Positions 1 through 9,680 of a DNA stretch of 64,000 bases are shown piece by piece. Each line of letters opens with the position of its first letter. Positions within the stretch are counted from its first letter, which is position 1. Below the pieces are notes generated by a model. It did not search any database and was not told the origin of the DNA. It was given only the letters and a program-made list of their open reading frames with translations. The DNA is from Candidatus Ozemibacter sibiricus (lineage in GTDB: Bacteria; Muiribacteriota; Ozemobacteria; Ozemobacterales; Ozemobacteraceae). The stretch is from assembly GCA_003327425.1 (NCBI GenBank), contig QOQW01000001.1:186001-250000 (forward strand). The letters are read 5' to 3'. The position numbers and the translations under genes are program-made.

Positions 1-537
1 CCGCAGATCCTCGCGGTCCTTGGCGGTGATCGTCTCGATCGAGAGCGGGACGCCGGGCATGTTCATGCCTTTCTTGTCCTTGAGCACGCCGCCGTCCTTG
101 ACGGTGAACTTCACCCAGTTCGGCCCCTTCTCGCAGGCGACCATGCTGATGTTGCCGTCGTCCAGCAACACGGTGTCGCCCACTTTGAGGTCTTTGACCA
201 GATACGGGTAGCTCGTCCCCACGCCGGTGGGCGAGCCGGGCAGGGTGGGATCCTCGCTCAGGGTGAACTCCTGTCCGGGGGTCAGCGTGACCGGTCCATT
301 GGGGAAAGTACCTACCCGGATCTTGGGCCCGCACAGGTCGCCGAGCAGGGCGACATGGGCCTGTTCGAGGCGGGCAGCCTCCCGCACCGCGTTGATGACG
401 GCCGTGTGCCCGGCGTGGGTACCATGGGAGAAATTGAGCCGGAAGACATTGGCGCCGGCCTGGACGAGCTGGCGGATGACCTCGACGGTGGACGAGGCGG
501 GGCCCAGGGTGGCGACGATCTTGGTGCGCTTCGACAC
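1..537 (-). CDS. pyk: Pyruvate kinase, N-terminal part (cut by window edge)
   Basis: This reading frame runs off the left edge, so it is not in the ORF track; 179 codons are visible. It would convert phosphoenolpyruvate and ADP to pyruvate and ATP in glycolysis. The N-terminus SKRTKIVATLGPAS, then RLNFSHG and GDLCGPKIRVG, are the classic start of the pyruvate kinase barrel, followed by the B-domain with LLDDGNISM. The start is GTG at 537, with an AGGAGAGG ribosome-binding site just upstream. A promoter lies at 591-619. The active-site lysine and glutamate region and the C-terminal domain lie outside the window. The family assignment is near certain from these motifs. Confidence 0.95.
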   Translation of the reverse strand, partial: MSKRTKIVATLGPASSTVEVIRQLVQAGANVFRLNFSHGTHAGHTAVINAVREAARLEQAHVALLGDLCGPKIRVGTFPNGPVTLTPGQEFTLSEDPTLPGSPTGVGTSYPYLVKDLKVGDTVLLDDGNISMVACEKGPNWVKFTVKDGGVLKDKKGMNMPGVPLSIETITAKDREDLR

Positions 538-590
538 GGATATCCTCTCCTGAACGGGGATTGCCACCTGCCTGCAAGAGTGGCCGGCCC

Positions 591-619
591 AGGATAGCCG
601 AACCCACGGGTGTTGGCAA
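591..619 (-). promoter_or_regulatory. Sigma-70-type promoter for pyk
   Basis: On the minus strand TTGCCA is followed by 17 bases and TATCCT, about 55 bases upstream of the pyk GTG. Spacing is ideal and both boxes are near consensus. It is a prediction by eye. Confidence 0.6.
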
Positions 620-698
620 TCCCTTCGGGAAAGAAGCGATCCTGCCGATAGCGGGAAGGGGAAAGAAGCTCCCCCGACCCGCCATAAGGAGGCACGCG

Positions 699-2357
699 AT
701 GCATCGCTTGGGACTGGCCCTGCTCGGCCTCATGCTCATCGGAGTCCCGGGCCTCGCTCTGACCCTGGATACCCTGCCCAACTATCAGGATGCCGGCATG
801 CGTCTGCTGGTGCGTGGCACCCAGAAGCTGCAGGCCGGCGATGTGGTGGGCGCCGCCCAGGACCTCCGCGAAGCCGCCCGCCTGCGGCCCGATATGCCCG
901 AGGTCTTCCATAACCTGGGGTTCGCCTTCGAGAAATCCGGCGATACGCGCAACGCCATCAAAGCCTATGAGAAGGCTATCGCCCTCAATCCGAACTACGC
1001 CGCCGCCCTGAACAATCTGGGCTTCCTACTGGCGACCCAGGAGATCGATGTGCAGCGGGCCGTCCAGGTCTGCCAGCGGGCGGTGCAGCTCGAGCCCGCC
1101 TCGGTCAGCTTCCGTGATTCGCTGGGGTGGGCCTGCTACAAGGCCGGCCGCCAGGATGAGGCCATCACTCACTTCCGGGCCGCTCTCAAGGCCGATCCCA
1201 CCTTCTTCAAGTCGCATTTCCACTTGGGTTTTGTCGAATTCACGCGGAAGAACTACGCCGAGGCTTCGCGCCATTTCGTGGCCGTGCTCCGGCTCAATCC
1301 CGATTATCTGAAAGCCTATCTGCCCCTGGCGGTCTGCTATGAAAAGACCAATCAGAACGGCAAGGCGCTGTATGTCTATCAGCAGGCCCTGACCAAGGCG
1401 CCGAACGGCTCTCCCATCCGGCGCCACATCGAACGCGAGGTGCGTCGCCTGACCGGGGAGAGCAAATCGTTCTATTTTTCGCAGGTCAAGCAGATCCAGG
1501 CCAGTTCGCGATTGACCGAATTCCTCAAGCGCAAGGGGAAAGTCAGTCCCGGTCTGGAAGGCCCGGCGGCCGTCGAAACGTCCGGCACCTTCACGCCGGT
1601 GGCCAATCTGCCTGATCCCGGCCTGGCCTTCGAGTCGGGGTTGCCCGAGCCGGCCGCCCTGTCGCGGCCGCCCGCCGCCGGGCGCCCCCGGGCTGGCGCC
1701 AATGCCGATCTGGCTGCCCTGTCGCCCGCGTTCGCCACGCCCCTCGAGGCGCCCGCCCGCCCCGTCCTGCGCACCAGTGCCGCGACCAGGTCGTTGTCGG
1801 TCGAGGACGAACGTCGGCTCGAACGGCAGTATTCCCTCGCCAAGTCGTATCTCGATCGCGGCCTGGTCACCGAGGCGGCGGCCGAGCTGAACCGGATCCT
1901 CGCGGTGGCCGGGGATTCCACGGTCGGCCGCCAGGCGCGCCAGTTGTTGCTGAAGGTGCGCAAAGAACTCGACCAGCGGAACCAGGAGGCGGCCCGGACC
2001 CACCTCGACATGGGCAAGGACTTCTTCCGGGCCGGCAAGTACGACATGGCCGAGGAGCAGTATCGCAAGGCCCTGCAGCTCACCCCGGAAAGCGCGGTCG
2101 CCTATAAGGATCTGGCTCTGTTGCACTACAACCAGGGGCGGTACAAAGAGGCCTATGAGGAATGCAAGAAGGCCATCGCCCTCGATCGCACCCTCAAGGA
2201 AGCCTACATTGTCCTGGGTTCCTTGTATACCAAGAAGGGCCGGCTCGACGACGCGCTGCGAGCCCTGCGCCGCGTGCGGGAGATCTCAGGCGGCAGCCGC
2301 GATGCGGTCGACGACCTGGCCGAACGCATGATCGCGTCTTTGACGTCGGAGGGGTGA
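699..2357 (+). CDS. Exported TPR-repeat protein
   Basis: 552 residues. The ORF track starts at 561, but ATG 699 has a good ribosome-binding site (AAGGAGG) and opens a signal peptide (MHRLGLALLGLMLIGVPGLA), so 699 is the likely start. Residues about 25-240 hold TPR units with the usual spacing (for example AAALNNLGFLLA and FKSHFHLGFVEF). A Pro/Ala-rich linker at about 280-370 follows, then a second TPR block at about 375-540. It is probably a periplasmic or envelope scaffold; its partners are unknown. It is followed after 7 bases by pgeF, so the two are likely co-transcribed. No enzymatic motif is visible. Confidence 0.85.
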   Translation: MHRLGLALLGLMLIGVPGLALTLDTLPNYQDAGMRLLVRGTQKLQAGDVVGAAQDLREAARLRPDMPEVFHNLGFAFEKSGDTRNAIKAYEKAIALNPNYAAALNNLGFLLATQEIDVQRAVQVCQRAVQLEPASVSFRDSLGWACYKAGRQDEAITHFRAALKADPTFFKSHFHLGFVEFTRKNYAEASRHFVAVLRLNPDYLKAYLPLAVCYEKTNQNGKALYVYQQALTKAPNGSPIRRHIEREVRRLTGESKSFYFSQVKQIQASSRLTEFLKRKGKVSPGLEGPAAVETSGTFTPVANLPDPGLAFESGLPEPAALSRPPAAGRPRAGANADLAALSPAFATPLEAPARPVLRTSAATRSLSVEDERRLERQYSLAKSYLDRGLVTEAAAELNRILAVAGDSTVGRQARQLLLKVRKELDQRNQEAARTHLDMGKDFFRAGKYDMAEEQYRKALQLTPESAVAYKDLALLHYNQGRYKEAYEECKKAIALDRTLKEAYIVLGSLYTKKGRLDDALRALRRVREISGGSRDAVDDLAERMIASLTSEG

Positions 2358-2364
2358 GGCGGCG

Positions 2365-3102
2365 ATGCATCTGTTCCGCGGCCCGGGCTTCGTGGCAGGC
2401 TTCTCGGACCGGGCGGACGGCAGCCTCGATTTCTCTGACCGCACGCCCGAAGAGGCTGGCCGGTTGTGGGCCGGATTGCCGGCCGTGGCCGGGCTCGGCC
2501 TTCCCCCGCCGCGGTTCGCCCACCAGGTTCACTCGACCACGTTGCTGAGGGTGGGAGCGGATGCCCCGGCTGGGCGGCAGGGCCAGGCGGATGCCCTCAT
2601 GACCTCGGTGCCGGCCATGCCCATCGGCGTGTTCACCGCCGATTGTCTGCCCGTGCTGGTCGTGGCGGGCGAGGCGGTCATGGCGGTGCACGCGGGGTGG
2701 AAAGGCACGCGCCAGGATATCACCGGGCGGTCGATTGCGGCCCTGGCCGAGGCGACCGGCGTTTCCCCCGCCCGCATGCAGGTGTTCATGGGGCCCTGCA
2801 TCGGCTCTTGCTGTCTCGAGCTGGGCGAGGAGGTCGTCGAGGAGTTCCGGGCGACCGACCCGGGCAGCCTGGCCTGCTTCGCCCGCGGAGCGCGCTGGCA
2901 TCTCGACCTGCGGGGCCTGAACGTCATCCAATGCCTGGAACGGGGAGTGGCGCGGGCGGCCATCCGCCATGTCAACGATTGTACCAAATGCCTGTCCGAC
3001 CGCTATTTCTCCTACCGTCAGATGCGGGGCCGGCACGGCACCCAGTTCTCGTTCATCGCCCGCCTGCCAGAGGAAGGGGCGCCTTCGTCCGGGGCGGCTT
3101 GA
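2365..3102 (+). CDS. pgeF: Purine nucleoside phosphorylase / polyphenol oxidase family protein (YfiH/LACC1)
   Basis: 245 residues, the usual family length. The conserved zinc-site motifs are present in order: [20 protein letters not shown] and [11 protein letters not shown]. Members of this family (YfiH, YlmD, LACC1) have purine nucleoside phosphorylase and adenosine deaminase activities, and the E. coli member is also linked to peptidoglycan editing. Which activity matters here cannot be read from sequence. The start at 2365 follows a GAGG-containing stretch 7 bases after the TPR gene. It lies upstream of pdxJ with a 37-base gap. Confidence 0.9.
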   Translation: MHLFRGPGFVAGFSDRADGSLDFSDRTPEEAGRLWAGLPAVAGLGLPPPRFAHQVHSTTLLRVGADAPAGRQGQADALMTSVPAMPIGVFTADCLPVLVVAGEAVMAVHAGWKGTRQDITGRSIAALAEATGVSPARMQVFMGPCIGSCCLELGEEVVEEFRATDPGSLACFARGARWHLDLRGLNVIQCLERGVARAAIRHVNDCTKCLSDRYFSYRQMRGRHGTQFSFIARLPEEGAPSSGAA

Positions 3103-3139
3103 CATCCACCACCTTCGACCAAGGACCGGGAGACACACC

Positions 3140-3883
3140 ATGATCAAACTCGGAGTCAACATCGATCACGTGGCGACCATTCGCCAGGCCCGTCGGGGAC
3201 GCGAACCCGATCCGATCTGGGCCGCCGGGCTGGCCGAGATGGCCGGCGCCGATGGCATCACCGTCCATCTGCGGGAAGACCGTCGTCACATCCAGGACCG
3301 CGATGTCCGCTTGCTGCGCGAGACGGTGCGCACTCGGCTCAATCTCGAGATGTGCGTGGCCAGAGAGATCGTCGCTATCGCCCTCGAGGTGCGTCCGGAC
3401 ATGGCCACCCTGGTGCCGGAGCGGCGGCAGGAAGTCACCACCGAAGGCGGGCTCGACGTGGCCGGGCAGGTCAAGCGGATTCGCGACGTGACGCGCCAGC
3501 TGCAGAAAGTGGGCGCCCAGGTCAGCCTGTTCATCGATCCTGTGCCCGAGCAGGTCAAGGCGGCGGCCGAGGCGGGCGCCGATTTCGTCGAGTTCCATAC
3601 CGGCCGGTATGCCGATGCGCAGGGGGAGGCCGAGATCGAACATGAACTGGGCAAGTTGTACGAATCGTCGGAAATGGCGCTCGATCTCGGATTGCGGGTC
3701 AATGCCGGCCACGGCATCACCTACTGGAACGTCGCCCCCCTGGTGCGGATGGCGGGCCTCGAAGAGTTCAACATCGGCCACAGCATCATCTCGCGGGCGG
3801 TCATGGTGGGCCTGTCGGCCGCCGTCGCCGAGATGAAGAAAGCGATTCGCGAGGCGGAACTCCACCATGGGCTGGCGGGATGA
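3140..3883 (+). CDS. pdxJ: Pyridoxine 5'-phosphate synthase
   Basis: 247 residues. It condenses 1-deoxy-D-xylulose 5-phosphate with 3-amino-2-oxopropyl phosphate to make pyridoxine 5'-phosphate, the last ring-forming step of DXP-dependent vitamin B6 synthesis. The family signature [15 protein letters not shown] starts at residue 3, followed by [26 protein letters not shown] and NAGHGI, all typical PdxJ active-site segments. The ORF track starts at 2969 inside pgeF in another frame; ATG 3140 is the true start because it places the conserved motif at the N-terminus at normal family length. No PdxA is in the window. Confidence 0.95.
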   Translation: MIKLGVNIDHVATIRQARRGREPDPIWAAGLAEMAGADGITVHLREDRRHIQDRDVRLLRETVRTRLNLEMCVAREIVAIALEVRPDMATLVPERRQEVTTEGGLDVAGQVKRIRDVTRQLQKVGAQVSLFIDPVPEQVKAAAEAGADFVEFHTGRYADAQGEAEIEHELGKLYESSEMALDLGLRVNAGHGITYWNVAPLVRMAGLEEFNIGHSIISRAVMVGLSAAVAEMKKAIREAELHHGLAG

Positions 3884-4047
3884 AGCACCGCCTGGGCCCG
3901 CCCCCCCGGCCCGGCCGTTCTCTGCCGTGATCCGGGGTTCGGGAGAAGGGGGCGGCGGGCTGGGGGATGGACGTAAGGACTTTGCCTCAAGTTGACGATG
4001 GTAGATAGGAAGACACCGTCAAACGACGGACGCAAAAGGAGAGCTCT

Positions 4048-6006
4048 ATGCTGAGCAGAAAAGCGCCTGGCCGTTCCAGGAAGAGTATCGTGGCAGGGGT
4101 CTTCCTGCTGATGATGTTTTCTCTCTACGGTTGCACCACAGGCGTCAAGCGGGATCCAGGGCTCACCGACTTCGAGGCGCCCAATATCCCGACCAATGTC
4201 GTCGGCATCGGCAAGGAGCGCGCCATCCTGCTGACCTGGAGCGCCAACACGGAGGCCGACCTGGTCGGGTACCGCATCTATCGCTCCAGCAGCTCGGGAG
4301 GGCCCTTCACGCTGATCGCGACGGTCGGCAAGATGGCCGCCCCTTCCTACCTGGACAACGACAACCAGAACGGCCTGGTCAACGACCAGTACTACTACTA
4401 CAAGATCTCGGCCTTCGACACGCAGGGCAAGGAATCGGATCTGTCGCGCACCAATGCGGTGCAGGCGCGGGCCGGCCTACCGGTCGAAGAGCGACCGCCT
4501 CGCGTGGTCAACATCAAGGTGCGGGCGTCGCAGGACACGGTCTACGTCGCCTGGGACAAAGTCACCGCCGCTCACGTCAAGGGCTACAACATCTACCGCG
4601 GCTTGTCCACGAGCGCGGGCGGTGTGCAGTGGATCTCTTCGGTCCCCCAGGATACGCCTGGGTTCGTCGACAACTCGGTGACCAAGACCTCGGCCGAGCA
4701 GTATACCTACATCATCCGCTCGTTCAACGAGAACTACACCGAGAGCGAGAACAGCGATCCGGTACAGGTGACATTGCGTTCGGGCGATGACACCATTCCC
4801 GGCATTCCGTACGATGTGGCGGTCAGCAATGACATCGATCCGGTCGTTTCCTGGCACAAACCGATGTACAACGAAGATGGGTCCCCTATTTTCGATGGCA
4901 ACAATCCCACGCTCGACCTCGATGCCTACCTGATCTTCCGGGCCAATCCCAATGACCGGCTGTTCTCGCTGGTCGGCATCGTCGAGGACAACGGGTCGGC
5001 CAATCTGACCCAGAGTTTCAAAGATGTCAACGGGACGCCCTACAACCTCTATGCCGTGCGCGTGATCGATCGCAACGGCAACATCAGCAAGATGAGTTCG
5101 ATCGTCACCCAGTCGGCTGATGCCGATATCCCGCACATTCCCACCGGTGTGAAGGCCTGGTCGTCGACCTCGACCGAGGCGGGGATCAAGCTGGCCTGGA
5201 ACGCGGCCCGGAATGCCACCAGCTACAACATCTACTTCAGCACCGTGGCGGATGGCGGGTATACCAAGATGATCACCGGGCAGCCACAGTGGCTCGAAAC
5301 CTCGCCCTATGTCATCAACACCTATCCCTCCAATTTCCAGCAGAATCCCGATAAGAAGGGCCAGAAACTCGAGTTCGGCGTGCCCTACTTCTTCAAAGTG
5401 TCGGCGGTCAGCGCCTCGGGCAAGGAAAGCGACCTGAGCAGCTACGTCAAGGCCTATCCAGGCGGCCTGTGGGTCGGCATTCTCGAAGGGGAGAATCCCA
5501 ACTGGAATTTCAACAACCGGAATGCGGTCACCGGCTCGATCGCCAATAGCTACCTGATCTACAACAACAAAGACTATCCCCATATCGATTACTACTCCGG
5601 GGCTGGGGTGGCCCTGTTGATCGCCGATACGGTCGGCACGCCGGGCAACGGCGATGCCTATGAATTCGGGGTCGGCGGGTTCTTCTCGAACGAATATTTC
5701 AACCTGCCGACGCCGGTTGGCGGGACCTACCGCTTCAATGTCTATGCCTATTACTATCCCCATACCTCAGGCGGAAACTGGCGGCTGCAGATCCGCGAGA
5801 ACGGGGTCATCGCCAGCACCTTACTCGAAAAGGACATCAACGGTTACGGGCCGATCAACAAAGGCCGGACGCAGATGGCCCTCGGCCAGATCATCCTGAA
5901 CGATGGGGTGGCTGGCGTCGACCTCGAGCTGACAGCCCTCAGCGCGGGCGCCGGCGGGGGTGCCAACCTGTTCCTCGATTCCATCGTGTTCGTCCGCGCG
6001 CCCTGA
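4048..6006 (+). CDS. Lipoprotein with fibronectin type III repeats
   Basis: 652 residues. A signal peptide ends in a lipobox (FSLYGC, Cys about residue 29), so it should be anchored to a membrane by lipid. At least three fibronectin type III domains follow (about 45-140, 150-245 and 370-475), each with the VxxSWxxxxxAxxYxIYRS style pattern. The C-terminal 170 residues look like a beta-sandwich and could be a carbohydrate- or surface-binding module. ATG 4048 follows AAAAGGAGAG. A hairpin terminator lies just downstream. It is likely an adhesive or scaffolding surface protein; the ligand is unknown. Confidence 0.8.
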   Translation: MLSRKAPGRSRKSIVAGVFLLMMFSLYGCTTGVKRDPGLTDFEAPNIPTNVVGIGKERAILLTWSANTEADLVGYRIYRSSSSGGPFTLIATVGKMAAPSYLDNDNQNGLVNDQYYYYKISAFDTQGKESDLSRTNAVQARAGLPVEERPPRVVNIKVRASQDTVYVAWDKVTAAHVKGYNIYRGLSTSAGGVQWISSVPQDTPGFVDNSVTKTSAEQYTYIIRSFNENYTESENSDPVQVTLRSGDDTIPGIPYDVAVSNDIDPVVSWHKPMYNEDGSPIFDGNNPTLDLDAYLIFRANPNDRLFSLVGIVEDNGSANLTQSFKDVNGTPYNLYAVRVIDRNGNISKMSSIVTQSADADIPHIPTGVKAWSSTSTEAGIKLAWNAARNATSYNIYFSTVADGGYTKMITGQPQWLETSPYVINTYPSNFQQNPDKKGQKLEFGVPYFFKVSAVSASGKESDLSSYVKAYPGGLWVGILEGENPNWNFNNRNAVTGSIANSYLIYNNKDYPHIDYYSGAGVALLIADTVGTPGNGDAYEFGVGGFFSNEYFNLPTPVGGTYRFNVYAYYYPHTSGGNWRLQIRENGVIASTLLEKDINGYGPINKGRTQMALGQIILNDGVAGVDLELTALSAGAGGGANLFLDSIVFVRAP

Positions 6007-6034
6007 GCTTACGCGATTGACCGTGGTGCCAGCC

Positions 6035-6066
6035 GGGAGGGGCGTGTCCCCTCCCATTTGCTTTTC
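6035..6066 (+). terminator. Rho-independent terminator after the FN3 lipoprotein
   Basis: An 8-bp perfect stem GGGAGGGG / CCCCTCCC with a 5-base loop is followed by ATTTGCTTTT, 28 bases after the stop codon. It marks the end of the 699-6006 transcription unit. Confidence 0.75.
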
Positions 6067-6335
6067 GGCGGCAAAGTTCTCGGCGCTTGGCTCGCAGAGC
6101 GTCGAGACTGTCTGCCTGGTTCGAACGTGGGCTCGCCGGAGAGGGGGAGCCTGACGCCTCCACTCTCCGAAACCTGTCGCCAGGCCCGCCCAGCTACAGG
6201 GCTGCTGACCCCGGGGCGAGAACGACGGCCAAGAGAGATCGGGCCGACTTGACCGCCTGGGTCTCCTTCTCTTGCCATGCCTGACGAAAGAAGCTACCCT
6301 GTGGCGTGGAGGGGCCCGCGCGAACTCATTCCACC
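6067..6335 (+). other. Intergenic region with a strong hairpin, no gene supported
   Basis: With the terminator this makes a gene-free stretch of about 330 bases. The short ORFs in it lack family features and good ribosome-binding sites. Bases 6137-6169 can fold into a strong hairpin (outer stem CGGAGAG / CTCTCCG, inner stem GGAG / CTCC) with no T-tract. It must also carry the promoter of the next gene, but I see no clear boxes. Confidence 0.4.
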
Positions 6336-9300
6336 ATGGCGACCGCTTCGCTCAGCACCATTCTGACCCAACTGCAATCGCCCGACGAGAACGAACGGCG
6401 ACAGGCCATCGTCGATCTCGTCCAGAGCGGAGATCCCCAGACCGTCCAGGTGTTGACCCGCCTGGCCGGCCAGGATCCCAGCGTCGAGATCCGGTACTAT
6501 GCCCGGCGGGCGCTGGCCTCCCTGAAGAATCGCCAGCCCGCGGCGGACGAGGCCGGGGGTGAGCGGCCGCTCGCCGAGCTGTTCGCCTCCGCCGAGCCGG
6601 CGACCCGGTTCGAAGGGCTGAAGCGGGCGGTGCAAGCGCCTTCCCCAGAGGGCCTGGCCCTGGTGCGACAGGGTCTGGCGCGGGAACCCCTGCCGCCATT
6701 GAAGGCCAGCTTTTTGATCGCCCTCGGGCGGCTGGGCTCGGCGGAAGATATTCCGGCCATCGCCGCGGCGCTCGAGGATGGCGATCCCCGCATTCGGGCC
6801 AATGCCGTGGAAGCCCTGGGGACCATCGGAGGGGAAGAAGCCATCCAGCGCATCATCCCGCTGATGCAGGATGACGACAACCGGGTCAAGGCCAACGTCA
6901 TCGCGGCCCTCAAAAACTTCGGGGGTGGGGCGCTGCTCGAGCTGCTCCGCCGGATGGCCGCCGAAGACGAGGTCTGGATGCGGGATTCGGCCCTCTACGC
7001 GTTGTCCTGCTTCGAGAGTCCGCATGCTCTGGCGCTGATCGGGCGCATGGCCGCCCATGATCCGCTCGAGCGCCTCCGCGACAAGGCCTATGCCCATCTG
7101 GTGGCGGTGGCCGAGCGGGGCCATGCCATCGCGGCCGAGATCCTGAAACGGGTGGACGCCTATCGCGCCCGGCTCGCCGAGGAGGCCCGCCGCCCGCCTG
7201 AATCCCCCCCGGTCCCCCCAGAGCCCTCCGTTCCGCCCTCGACGGTTTCCGTTCCCGAGGCGCCGCCAGGGCCTGCTCAGCCGCCGCCAGGGCCAGCGCC
7301 AGCAGTCCAGGCGCCGGTCCCGACGGCTCCTCCGCCGCCTCCGTCTCCTCTGTCTGATGCGTCGCGTGACAGGCCCGTGGCCGAGCGACGGGAGCCAGAA
7401 CGGCCTGCGACAACGGCGTCGGCTCCTCCCCGTCCGGTCCGCACGACGGCGCCGGAGCCCGGTGGCGCGGCAACGCCCTCGTCTTCCGAGGAGGCTTCTG
7501 CCCCCGCCCGTCAAGTTCTGGCCGAGAAGTCGTCGCCGTCGGCTCCCGTGGCGGGCGAGGAACGGCTCGCCCCCCCGCCGGCCCTACTGGCCCCTCCGGC
7601 TGGGGCGGCGGTGCTGCCCTCTGCTCCTGGTCCCGGGGCGGGTGCCACCCCGGCCGATGCCGGGTTGACCGAAAGTCTGGCCGGCTTGCTGGCCAGTCCT
7701 GATCCTGGGAAGCGGCAGCTGGCCCTGCTGAAATTCGCCCAGACCAAGACCCCCGCCGATCTGCCTGTCCTGCTGGCGGCGGTCGGGCGCGAGACCGAGC
7801 CGCTGCTGCTGGCCTCTCTGCTCACCCTGCTGAAGGATTTCCCCTCGCCCGAGGTCTTCGCCCTGGTCTGCCCCTACCTCGGCCACCCCGATGATCGCGT
7901 GCGTGCCAACGCCGCCGAAACCCTGGCGGCGATCGATGGTCCGGCTGCGTCGCCCTACCTGCTGAACCTCCTGGAAGATCCCAACAATCGGGTGCGGGCC
8001 AACACCATCCTGGCTCTGGCGGCGGATGGCGTCCTCGATCCGGTGCCAGCGGTGACGGCCATGTGTCAGGATCCGCGCGAGGTGTTCCGGCGCAGCGGCC
8101 TGTATGTCATGGCCAGTCTGCCGCGGGCCGAATTCCTGCCCCTGCTGGGGCGGCTGCTGGAAGATACCTCGGCTCGGGTGCGCACGCTGGCGTTCGAGGT
8201 CGTCGGCGACTACGCCCAGGCCAACCTCCCCGGGGCGGCGGCCCTCAAGGCGAAGATCGACGAACGCATCCGCCAGGAGAAGGGGCGCGATCGGTTCTTC
8301 GAGAACGCCTTCGATCAGATGTTCAGCGGTTTGCTGCAGACCGTGGGATCGGGAAGCCCTTCTTCCAGCGGCGGCAAGGCGTCTTCGGCCCCGAGCTCTC
8401 CGCAGAAAGAGCGTCAGGCTCTTCTGAAGTTGGGCCGGAAGGCCCAGCAGCTCGGGCTGCTGCCAACCCACCTGCGGGATCGCCTGGCCGCCCTCGAGCA
8501 GGAGGTCGCCCGGTTGCAGCGCATGGTCGAGGAACGGCAGGCCCGTTCCGCTGGTCCAGGGGCGAAGCCAGAGCCGGGGCCAGGGTCGGGGCCTGGGGCC
8601 GATGCCGCCCCCGGCACCGATCTGGCTGGTCAGGTGCGGGAGGCGGCCGAACTCGAACTGCTGCGGCAGGAAGTGAAGCGGGCCCAGCAGCGTCGCGATT
8701 CCATGCTGATCGAGGCGGGCGGGCAGTTGCGCGAACAGGGGGCGCGGCTGCCGCCCGAGGCCAGATCGCGTCTGGCGGCCGAGCTGGCCGAGGCCGAGAA
8801 CAGCCAGGTCCTGGTGGTGCCGACCGGCGAGTTCTCGGTGCTGCCCCCGCTCGAGGCGGGCATTCCCGAAATCTTCGATCTCACCATGCGGATCTACCAG
8901 AAGCATGTGGTGGCCTTTTCGATGGTCACGGGCGCGGTCATGCTGGCGGCCATGCTGGCGCTGGGGGGGGCGGCTCTGGTGATCGCTTTCGCGGTCGCCA
9001 TCCATCCGGCGCTGGGCGGGCTGCTCATGCTGCCCCTGATGCCCCTGGGCTTATACGGGGCCATGTACGGCTACGCCTTCTGGAAGACCATTCTGACGTT
9101 GATGATCCGCGAATATGTCGCCGGCCGGGACGCCCCCCTGGGCGAGATGGCTCGTCAGGCCTCCGCCCTGGCCGCTCCGCTGACCTGGGTCATGGGCCTG
9201 AAGTATCTCTACCTGTTCGGCTTCGGGCTGGTCGCTTTCATGGCCGCCATTCCGGTCGGGGCGTTCGAGGCGGCGGCCGAGGGATTGCATGGGAAAGCGC

Positions 9301-9680
9301 TCGTCCGGCTGGGCATTCTGATCGTCTTCGCCCTGGTCTTCGGATCGCGGTATTTCCCCTATTGGCTGGTCGAGCCCGACTTCGTCCTGCAAGGGGGGAA
9401 GCCTGACCGCGATCCCTTCGTGGCGGCGCTGGGATTCTTCGCGCAGCACCGCGGGCGGATCATCCTGCTCTACCTCTTCTCGTCGCTGATGATGAGCCTG
9501 ATCAGCGGGACCACCGTCGAACTGTTCGCCCTGCTGTCCTTCCTCCCGTTGGGGAAGGCGCTGGTCATGGTGGCCGCCTTCTGTTCGGAGGTCTTCCTGA
9601 TGCCGGTCGTCTATTCCAACGCCGTGGTGCTGCGGCTCATGCTCGAGCGGGGGCGGGCGACGGCGCGGGGGGCCGCCTGA
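6336..9680 (+). CDS. HEAT-repeat protein with C-terminal membrane domain
   Basis: 1114 residues from ATG 6336; a GTG at 6306 in frame is the ORF-track start, and GGAGGGG lies between them, so the start is uncertain. HEAT repeats fill about residues 1-280 (EDGDPRIRANAVEALGTIGG is a clean example). A Pro/Ala/Ser-rich linker covers about 285-440, a second HEAT block about 440-650, and a helical, partly coiled-coil stretch about 650-840. Five or six membrane segments follow at about 855-1105. It is probably an inner-membrane scaffold with a cytoplasmic HEAT arm. No catalytic motif is seen. Its end overlaps the convergent rhomboid gene by 44 bases. Confidence 0.8.
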   Translation: MATASLSTILTQLQSPDENERRQAIVDLVQSGDPQTVQVLTRLAGQDPSVEIRYYARRALASLKNRQPAADEAGGERPLAELFASAEPATRFEGLKRAVQAPSPEGLALVRQGLAREPLPPLKASFLIALGRLGSAEDIPAIAAALEDGDPRIRANAVEALGTIGGEEAIQRIIPLMQDDDNRVKANVIAALKNFGGGALLELLRRMAAEDEVWMRDSALYALSCFESPHALALIGRMAAHDPLERLRDKAYAHLVAVAERGHAIAAEILKRVDAYRARLAEEARRPPESPPVPPEPSVPPSTVSVPEAPPGPAQPPPGPAPAVQAPVPTAPPPPPSPLSDASRDRPVAERREPERPATTASAPPRPVRTTAPEPGGAATPSSSEEASAPARQVLAEKSSPSAPVAGEERLAPPPALLAPPAGAAVLPSAPGPGAGATPADAGLTESLAGLLASPDPGKRQLALLKFAQTKTPADLPVLLAAVGRETEPLLLASLLTLLKDFPSPEVFALVCPYLGHPDDRVRANAAETLAAIDGPAASPYLLNLLEDPNNRVRANTILALAADGVLDPVPAVTAMCQDPREVFRRSGLYVMASLPRAEFLPLLGRLLEDTSARVRTLAFEVVGDYAQANLPGAAALKAKIDERIRQEKGRDRFFENAFDQMFSGLLQTVGSGSPSSSGGKASSAPSSPQKERQALLKLGRKAQQLGLLPTHLRDRLAALEQEVARLQRMVEERQARSAGPGAKPEPGPGSGPGADAAPGTDLAGQVREAAELELLRQEVKRAQQRRDSMLIEAGGQLREQGARLPPEARSRLAAELAEAENSQVLVVPTGEFSVLPPLEAGIPEIFDLTMRIYQKHVVAFSMVTGAVMLAAMLALGGAALVIAFAVAIHPALGGLLMLPLMPLGLYGAMYGYAFWKTILTLMIREYVAGRDAPLGEMARQASALAAPLTWVMGLKYLYLFGFGLVAFMAAIPVGAFEAAAEGLHGKALVRLGILIVFALVFGSRYFPYWLVEPDFVLQGGKPDRDPFVAALGFFAQHRGRIILLYLFSSLMMSLISGTTVELFALLSFLPLGKALVMVAAFCSEVFLMPVVYSNAVVLRLMLERGRATARGAA

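Noticed and set aside
561-698. Upstream part of the 598-codon ORF
   Set aside because: It lies over the pyk promoter and precedes a clear ribosome-binding site and signal peptide at 699.
3960-4047. Possible c-di-GMP (GEMM) riboswitch before the FN3 lipoprotein (GACGCAAA, GGTAGATAGG)
   Set aside because: The two motifs occur in the wrong order and the expected paired stems are missing.
6115-6135. tRNA-like GGTTCGAA sequence
   Set aside because: The five bases on either side do not pair as a T-stem, and no anticodon or acceptor arm fits.
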